From contig NC_079517.1 in NCBI RefSeq assembly GCF_000801105.2, forward strand, positions 24,558,973 to 24,622,972: 64,000 nucleotides of DNA. Direction: 5' to 3'. The notes beneath the pieces were generated by a model, which was given only the letters and a program-made list of their open reading frames with translations, ran no database searches and was not told the DNA's origin. This DNA is from Raphanus sativus (taxonomy: Eukaryota; Streptophyta; Magnoliopsida; Brassicales; Brassicaceae). The position numbers were made by a program, and so were the translations under genes. Position 1 is the first letter of the stretch. Each line of letters opens with the position of its first letter. Positions 57,459-64,000 of the stretch are shown in pieces.

Positions 57459-59021
57459 TGTTGCGGTCATCAAACCAGTGGTTGAACCAGAGGTCAACCA
57501 AGCAGCCCAAACCGGCCACTTTGGAGGTACCAGCGACATAGGTCCAGTCCCAGGAAAATATCTCAACAACCAGAAGGTCTTTTGTCATGAATCCAATTTT
57601 CCTAGAAGGCCAACTCATGACGGATTTACTGAGGCTTGGAATTACAAGAAAAAGTTCACGGAGGAAGAAGTTATGAATTTTACAAACCGGAGGTTCCCCA
57701 GCCAATCCATCTGCGAGTACCCGACTTTTGAAGGAGATTCAAGCCCAATGAAGGAGCGGCCTGAACCAAAGCCGATCATAGGATTCAAGAGGAGTCTCTC
57801 ACCTTTCCATAAAGTCCAGTATAAGGAGAAATGGCAACGGAAATCAGGAGTTATGCCCAATTTGCCAGAACCGGTCAAACCAGTTCTACACTTGCCTCAA
57901 TTGGAAGCTAACCGGTTCAATCAGCTTCAAACCAGACATTGGCGTCCAGGAGATCATTCCAACCAATCAGGAGGTATTGAAGAATTCCTTAGCTACACCA
58001 GAGCCCAGGAGATCAGTTGGTTCAATGAAGAGTCACTTAAATCAAACCGGAGCTATTTATGGAAAGATTGGACAATCTATCGGTTTGATCATTTCCAACC
58101 AATTCCAATCCGACCAGAAGACATAAGGACTGAACCAGGACGTCCAGGAGACATTATAGGAGTTCAAGAAGAGTTCCATGAGTTCATACCTTGCACCAGC
58201 CCCCATTGGATTAGGAGGATCCACACTTACACCAAAACTGCCTTATTTGGAGATTCTTGCAATAAAGCTCCAACAGCTCTTTCTCTCCAGATCAGGCACG
58301 ACTTCAGCTCATTCCAGACAGTAAAGAAGGTCCCAAGAATGCTCACTTATCCCCTTAAACCATCCAGGTTCAAGAAGATATCAAGATACAAGATCATCTC
58401 TTTGAAGAAAGCACAAATCAAGCTAAAGGCTAGTTTCATGGAGCCATCAAAGCCTTTGCTTCCAAGATTTTTATTTCAAGTTTATTTCTTTCCTTTAGTC
58501 CATTTTAGACTGTTAGAGAGTTATTATGTCGAGCCTATATAAGCTCAGTCCCTTTCATCTTTGTAAAGCACCCTTGAATTTTATGAATGAAAATAAAGTT
58601 TTCTAGTTTTCTTAAAACTATTGTTTGAAGTCTTTTGAGTTTGTGAGAAGCAGCTCTTGAGCAACCAGGCTTATCAAAGTCTCCTTTCACAGAGCTTTGT
58701 GGTGTCTATTCAATCCATTTCGTCCATCATCCATCAGATTGAGAGATTCAATCAAACCTTCATCCACAACTCCACTTCAATCCATCAACTAATTAGGCTG
58801 AGAGTGTCACACGACCAGCAGCTTAATTCCATCCTATCTATCCTTTTAACCTTGCTTATTTATCTTATTTAATTCATCATATAATCCTCAGTCCATTCAT
58901 ATTTCATTTGTTTCTGTTTTGCTTCATAAAAACTCATAAAACTCATAAAAATCTATCTTCTTTGTTTTCAGGTTGAACCTCAGTTCATCAATTCATATGG
59001 TCTGATTTCCAGGCTGTATCA
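57459..59021 (+). repeat. RT-C 3' LTR
   Basis: 1563 bp. The U3 part is almost wholly an open frame up to the TATA box at 58536-58542. Confidence 0.92.
57478..58542 (+). CDS. U3-encoded ORF of RT-C (354 codons), hypothetical
   Basis: Open frame inside the 3' LTR, in the same frame as gag and separated from it only by the gag stop TAA; codons continue from the stop through the polypurine tract (GGGN) into the LTR (VAVIKPVVEPEVNQAAQ). From the first ATG it reads MVEPEVNQAAQTGHFGG, with a proline-rich middle (NLPEPVKPVLHLPQLEANRF), aromatic stretches (SYLWKDWTIYRFDHFQPIPI), a basic part (RFKKISRYKIISLKKAQIKL) and the end RLLESYYVEPI. The stop TAA (58540-58542) is the end of the TATA box TATATAA. 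The 5' LTR copy has one internal stop. No family is recognised. It could be a translated accessory protein or a readthrough extension of gag, or the relic of a lost coding region taken into U3. Confidence 0.5.
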   Translation: MVEPEVNQAAQTGHFGGTSDIGPVPGKYLNNQKVFCHESNFPRRPTHDGFTEAWNYKKKFTEEEVMNFTNRRFPSQSICEYPTFEGDSSPMKERPEPKPIIGFKRSLSPFHKVQYKEKWQRKSGVMPNLPEPVKPVLHLPQLEANRFNQLQTRHWRPGDHSNQSGGIEEFLSYTRAQEISWFNEESLKSNRSYLWKDWTIYRFDHFQPIPIRPEDIRTEPGRPGDIIGVQEEFHEFIPCTSPHWIRRIHTYTKTALFGDSCNKAPTALSLQIRHDFSSFQTVKKVPRMLTYPLKPSRFKKISRYKIISLKKAQIKLKASFMEPSKPLLPRFLFQVYFFPLVHFRLLESYYVEPI

Positions 59022-59115
59022 GTTTCTTTTGGTTATGAGCCCCCATCTTCAAACCTTTTCTCCTTGGTTCTTGAAAGTTTACTTGTGGACAAGTAAAGGA
59101 CTAGTGTGGGGGAGT
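59022..59115 (+). mobile_element. Athila 2 interior resumed, with polypurine tract
   Basis: After the RT-C target duplication the Athila 3' end continues to the polypurine tract GTGTGGGGGAGT (59104-59115), directly before the LTR. Confidence 0.7.
59078..59097 (+). promoter_or_regulatory. Athila 2 hairpin upstream of the polypurine tract
   Basis: TTTACTTG-TGGA-CAAGTAAA, a perfect 8-bp stem with a four-base loop, 18 nt before the 3' LTR. Confidence 0.75.
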
Positions 59116-60590
59116 TGAAATCTTGCATATTTGCATTGTTTTAGCTATTCATTCATAAGCATTTGCATCATATAGATTAGGATTTAGACATGTTTAGGTT
59201 CCATTTGGCATACATATGTCTCTATCAGGTATTGGAACACCACATGGAGTTCTTGGAGACATTTGGAAGCAATGTGATCAAAAAGAGGGTGAAAGATGAG
59301 CATGGATGGAGGCCTTAGAGAAATCTTCTGTTGCTAAGATTTTGTGGGCACACTGGGAATTGAGTTAGATTTCTAATGGAAGTGGTTTCAAGTCATTTGG
59401 AGATGTAATGGAGGAGTTATGATCAATTTACTAGAGGCATATCCATCCTGCTCGAGAACCGCAGAGTGACCTTCTGGAGCGACCTCCTAAGGTAGCTCCC
59501 AACCAGAGCGACCAACCAGAGCGACCTACCTAAGTCGCTCGCATTCTCATCGCCCGGAGACACAAAAATTGAGGCTGGAGCGACCTCTCAGAGCGACCCC
59601 CCAAGGTCGCTCCCAACCCCAGAGCGACTTCCTGGAGTGACCCTCTGAGGTCGCTCCGCGTTATCTGCTGCACGATTTAATTATTTTTCAAGGACCTTTT
59701 TGCAATTTGTTATGCACGTTTTTAGACTTCTAAACCTAAGTTTAAGTACTTTGTAAGCCTATGGAGGCAGATCTATCTTTTTTTCATTGGAAGAACACAA
59801 AACTCTCAATAAAAGTTCATCTCTTTTGGATTTTGATTTGTTATGTTCTTGTGTTTCTGTTGATTTCTTATCTATTTCTCTACATGATTAATCTGAAATC
59901 TACCATGGGTTTAAGAGGAATCATGGAGATTAGTGAGTAATCACCTTTTGAATTCATGGGTTAGGGAGATTAAGGGTGATTAGGCTAGTTCTATGATGTT
60001 TTAGTGTAGATCATTCTTGTTCCTTGCTAGTAGAGTATTCATAATGCATCTTTTGAGTTAGCCACTTAAAAGTTGATCATTAGGCTTTTTCCCACCCAAA
60101 AGGTGTTTGATGAAATGTCTGAGACAACTCTCCTAAGCTTTTAGTGTACTTTGCCAAAGACATTTGTTGTTAAAGATGCTAAGATAGCTATTAGACTTGT
60201 TCTTAATGATTGCTTTCATATTATTCAACCAAAGACATTTGATGTTTGAGATGTGTTAGCAAATAAGCATTCATCTAGACATAGAGCTTGCTTAGAATTG
60301 TGTTTAGGCTTAAGGTTGATAGTTTGATTGATCATTTGCATTTCTTAGTTTGAAACTTGATCACCCAAGGTCAAATTCCCTACACCCATGAGTTCTCTTT
60401 TCCATTAGTTAAGAAAGTATCATTCTTTTATTGCATTCAATCATTAGTAGTAATTTAAAATCATTCAAATCTCTGGTTGCACTTAGATTAAATAGGCACT
60501 TACATTCTCATTGCTTTAAATCCCTTAGAATTGGTTCGACAATCTTTTATACTACATCATTTGTCTTAGGAGCCTTGAAAACTCTTAACA
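59116..60590 (+). repeat. Athila 2 3' LTR
   Basis: From TGAAATCTTGCATATTTGC to AACTCTTAACA, 1475 bp, plus orientation. The 5' part of the element is missing on the left. It contains a GAGCGACC repeat patch. Confidence 0.7.
59452..59665. repeat. GAGCGACC minisatellite-like patch in the Athila 2 LTR
   Basis: About ten degenerate copies of GAGCGACC or its complement GGTCGCTC, often as inverted pairs such as GAGCGACCTCCTAAGGTAGCTC. Confidence 0.85.
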
Positions 60591-60722
60591 TCACTTACGA
60601 CGATTCCTAAAACGTGTGTCGTCCTAAAATCGTCGTAATCTCCAAAAACACGGCTTGTCATTAAATCATCATAATGTCTAAAAACGTGTTTCGTACCAAC
60701 TTAGTCGTAAATTACGCCTACT
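60591..60722. other. Spacer with ACGACGATT / AATCGTCGTAA inverted motifs
   Basis: A short stretch between two Athila LTRs that repeats ACGACG/CGTCGT words with AAAACGTG (TACGACGATTCCTAAAACG, then AAATCGTCGTAATCTC). It may be a fragment of a DNA transposon. Confidence 0.35.
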
Positions 60723-62076
60723 TGATAGTGCTCAAATTACCAATAAGAGTTTACTCTCTCAAATAAGAGGTGCAGCTGTAGTACATAGGGATCAAATCAC
60801 GAGGAGCTGGGGAACCAATTAAATATAATCTACTAATCAATCCTAGGTGAATTTGGTTTTAATGATAGAAATATAAATAGCAATTCCTAAAATGAGCAAG
60901 GTAGTTGCTCTAACTAACAATATGATGGGTTGTTTAAATGTGACAAAGAGTGCTAGACTTGGGGCTTTTATTCAGGAATGGAGATCATAATTTCTATAAA
61001 TGCTTTAACAAGTTGCTTGCATGATACTATAGAACTCAGTCGCTTAACTCTAGTGATGTCTCACTGGTTAAATAATCTAGATCTCTGGCCTCAACTGTCG
61101 TATGTTGACACAGAAAAAGATTCGATCGACATCCTTTAGAGATATCGACCGATACACCTTTCGCTCGGCGATCGATTCACCTGTCGGGATATCGATCGAC
61201 GGCTTCTATATATGCCTAGGAGCGAGCTGATAATGAACACTAGGTCTCAAGGAGGGATGTCGCTCTTCTCGACAGGAGACGAACTAGTTCAAATGGATAA
61301 TTCAAGATAATCAAAGATCCTAGTGATCTATATTCTAGTTAGCTATTCTAGAACAAGCATAGGGTGCAATCCACTTGATGAGTATCACAACTTAGCAATT
61401 ATAGTTTGGGGCTAATCTCACAAACCTATTTAAACCCTAGATCTAACAAGTAGACTACTCAGATATAGCTAAGCAATTCATGACAATGGATAGATGAAAG
61501 AATTGCATAGATAGAATAAAGTAGAGATATAAAAGGAGATGAGAAATCTCTCCAATCTCTCAAAAACAAATAAATCTCTAGTCTCTCTCTCACACTCTCT
61601 GCTTTGCCTCTCAAGACTTGTGTTTCTTAGACTCTTCAAAGCTTGCCGTCAAAAACACTTAGCAGGAATACTTAAGCATTTCCATTAGGTTAAGAACTCG
61701 TCAGGGGCAATCTTGTAATTTGGTGAAGTCTTGGTGAAGTAGTCGGCTAAACCATTTCGTCCTCGATATCGATCGACAACACTGATGTGTATCGATCGAT
61801 TATAATATTCTAGTACGCGGATCTTCTCAGCTACATCGATCGACAACTCTGGATGAGTATCGATCGATTCTAATCGCAATGTTGACTTCCTACTTGGTCT
61901 TGAATGGTCAACTCGGGTATATCATCTCTTGCACTCCAAAATGCTCCAAAAACATCACTTTCTCACGAAATGCTCCTGAACCTGAAAACATACCTAACAG
62001 GCTAGTAAACAGATTAAATATATAATAAAATACTAGTATACCATGGTAAAAAACGGGTAAAATCCATGGTATATCA
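60723..62076 (-). repeat. Athila 3 3' LTR
   Basis: From TGATAGTGCTCAAATTACC to CCATGGTATATCA, 1354 bp, minus orientation since the polypurine tract lies on its right. TCGATCGA-rich patches at 61115-61203 and 61766-61872. Confidence 0.7.
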
Positions 62077-62091
62077 ACTCCCCCAGACTTA
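62077..62091 (-). other. Athila 3 polypurine tract
   Basis: On the minus strand AAGTCTGGGGGAGT directly precedes the LTR. Confidence 0.75.
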
Positions 62092-62095
62092 CTCC

Positions 62096-62115
62096 TTTGC
62101 TTGTCCTCAAGCAAA
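62096..62115 (-). promoter_or_regulatory. Athila 3 hairpin upstream of the polypurine tract
   Basis: In sense orientation TTTGCTTG-AGGA-CAAGCAAA, a perfect 8-bp stem with a four-base loop, 19 nt from the 3' LTR. Confidence 0.75.
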
Positions 62116-63446
62116 AACAGTAATCTTTGGAAAAGGTTTGAAAACAGTAGGACTCAAAGATTCAAAATATTGAAGTCATCACTATATGGGTTTGCAATCC
62201 ATATCTAAACATCCTAATCACAGAAGTTCATTATGCCTTATCCTAACTTAGCAACCAAATTCATCTAGTCAACAACTTAGCAAATCTCATCTGACATTCC
62301 CCTCTACTAACCTCATTTCTTAACATAAAATAAAAGTGCAGGCTTTACCTTGGGAGTATCGATCAAAGGACACATGGATTCAACTCAAACAAGTATCTGA
62401 ACACAGAGGTAATCTTTTCTGATCCCTTTCTCCCCTCATCTTTCTTCTCTGGATCTCTTATTAGTTTCAATTTCAACAGGTTTCGATGCCACAAAGGTCA
62501 TCTAGTCCATCTCATTGACATTTGCATTGTAACTCATACATTTTGACAAAGTGTACCGAATAATGGGGTCTCTGGTAATTTACCTATCCCTCGTTTCCAC
62601 AATGTGTGATCATCCTTGAGATTTAGAATACTGGGGTCGAAGGAGACACTCCTACCCCTCTGCCTCTCAAGAAATCATTTCAATCTTTTATAACATAAAC
62701 TTAGATCTCTGAGATGCCGAAGAGAGAGAAGGAAGTGAACCAGAAACACACAGACTTTTTACCTTCCAGACTTGTAGGAGGATTCCGATCCAGTGATTTC
62801 CAAGCCCCAAGACAAGCAAATAAGTCAGTATTAGTGTTGGAGGTCAGCTTTGGTTCATTCAAACAATCTCAGCTAGTGTATATAGGTGACATGTTGATCC
62901 ACTTCAGCATCTTTAGTACTATCTGCAATCAGTAAATCTAGAATGGTGCTAAAGAGTGGTTAGATAATCAAGTATAAATCTATATCAATGCCCCCATTTA
63001 GTACTTATGTGAAAAATAATTTTGAAAAACATTTAAATAAAAACCAAAATAAAAACACATATTAGTAAACTCCCCCTCCCAGACTTAAATTACACTATCC
63101 CAGTGTAACACAGCTGGAGTGAGGTAAATAAAATAAATCATAATAAATAAATAAATATAACAAGATAGAACGATTTAACCTGATCGACAAGGTGTCGATC
63201 GATTCGTAGGAGTGTACGTCGATCGTTAGTAATGGTCGTGTGGTGTCGAGCGATATGAATGGTACGTGTCGGTCGACGGAATCATCATTCTACTCGGATC
63301 TTATAAAAACTGCAAAAATAAATCCGAAAAATAAAAGTAAAAATGAAAAATAATAAAATAAAAGAAAATAAAAGAAAACCTAATAGTGGGTTGCCCACTC
63401 GGCGCTTTGTTATAGTCATTTAGCTTGACTGTGGTAGGTGTGTGAC
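62116..63446 (-). mobile_element. Athila 3 interior, non-coding part
   Basis: No long frame. A second sequence like its polypurine region (CTCCCCCTCCCAGACTTAAAT, 63070-63090) and a TCGATCGA patch (63180-63280) are present. Confidence 0.5.
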
Positions 63447-63974
63447 TCATGGGGTGCAGAAACTGCTGATCATTGGACAACAATCATCAATTTTGTGTCT
63501 CCTACTGTTGAACCATGTGGTAGCGAAGCTTCTTGTGGCATCATCTGACCTTAGCTGTTTCTTATCTATCTTGAGGACTATATCTTGAAGCTTCCTCAAA
63601 GAATTCTCAATGTATTCGATGTTGCCAACCTTCTTGTCGATGGTCTGGTAGGTGTATACGGACAACTCCCTCAGCTCATTCTGTAATGCACCGATCTTAT
63701 CATGAATTAACTGATCTCGGTCTGCCAATGACTCGGTGTCGATCGATGCTACGAGGTGCGCGTCAGTCGTTTCGCTAAGAGTTCTGTCGGTCGACTCAGT
63801 ATCAACTGTGTCGATCGATGCGGGATGATGGCCTTGGTACTCAAGAGTTCTCTGCATATTGCGTATCTCATTCTTCAATAGACCAGTATCTCTACAAAGG
63901 TTGGTAACTCGTTCGTTGACAGTGTCGTCAATGTCATCACTTCTCCCATTAAGTTTATCTTCCATCGCATTCAT
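63447..63974 (-). CDS. Athila 3 gag-region fragment
   Basis: Open frame of 175 codons on the minus strand, possibly continuing beyond the right window edge because the first ATG is only one of several choices. It is charged and helical (ERVTNLCRDTGLLKNEIRNM, LIHDKIGALQNELRELSVYT, NIEYIENSLRKLQDIVLKID), suggesting a coiled coil. Between the helices TCGATCGA-like DNA is translated as SIDTVDTESTDR and VASIDTES. Its place between the Athila 3' end and the window edge suggests the gag-linked region of an Athila, with pol deleted, but no catalytic motif confirms this. Confidence 0.4.
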   Translation of the reverse strand: MNAMEDKLNGRSDDIDDTVNERVTNLCRDTGLLKNEIRNMQRTLEYQGHHPASIDTVDTESTDRTLSETTDAHLVASIDTESLADRDQLIHDKIGALQNELRELSVYTYQTIDKKVGNIEYIENSLRKLQDIVLKIDKKQLRSDDATRSFATTWFNSRRHKIDDCCPMISSFCTP

Positions 63975-64000
63975 AGCTTCATACAGCTCATGTTTGATCT

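Larger units (their letters stand above)
52998..59021 (+). mobile_element. RT-C: young gag-only LTR retrotransposon nested in Athila 2
   Basis: Two LTRs of exactly 1563 bp, about a dozen differences by eye, and a perfect target duplication GTTTC (52993-52997 and 59022-59026). Primer site, gag and polypurine tract are in plus order. No protease, reverse transcriptase or integrase, so it needs a helper. Confidence 0.92.

Overview
The window reads as repeat-rich, probably pericentromeric DNA of a flowering plant in the Brassicaceae, most likely Brassica or a close relative. The clues are one intact gene close to the Arabidopsis At1g01640 BTB/POZ family, a broken receptor-like kinase resembling the Arabidopsis PXC2 (At5g01890) group, and abundant Athila-, chromovirus-, CACTA- and Helitron-type elements. 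I see no rRNA, tRNA or CRISPR. Nearly everything is transposable elements, many nested. All family assignments come from reading motifs, not from a search.

Layout. 1-7458: right-hand part of a CACTA DNA transposon on the minus strand, with a frameshifted tnp2-like transposase and an apparently intact Transposase_24-type accessory gene. It sits in a decayed Ty1/copia element (7459-11516) that also carries a 974-bp foldback, MULE-like element (9031-10004). 11941-13860: remnant of a chimeric LTR element. 14020-15000: broken RPA/OB-fold-like gene with its promoter. 15505-19128: Helitron-like, AT-rich block. 19234-32364: large minus-strand non-autonomous LTR retrotransposon (RT-A, TSD ATATA) with a young chromovirus (22280-28852) inside it. 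32856-33612: BTB/POZ gene. 34780-35335: truncated second foldback element. 35725-44735: kinase pseudogene split by a minus-strand gag-only retrotransposon (RT-B, 36046-44236). 45074-47700: AT-rich. 47740-52997: Athila-like pieces, a solo-LTR-like block and a TRIM-like element (50034-51765) between two GC-rich minisatellites. 52998-59021: young gag-only element (RT-C, TSD GTTTC) inside an Athila whose LTR is 59116-60590. 60723-64000: second, minus-strand Athila running off the window.

The most interesting signal is a hairpin. Just upstream of the polypurine tract, in sense orientation, seven LTR retrotransposons of different families carry a 6-8 bp stem closed by G:C with a four-base loop (AGGA, GGGA, TGGA or AGGT), ending 16-20 nt before the 3' LTR. 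The TRIM-like element has a weaker version 30 nt away. Stem sequences differ while pairing is kept. RT-C adds two more oddities: a gag ORF built of repeated intron-like modules, and a long U3 ORF in frame with gag whose stop codon lies inside the LTR TATA box.
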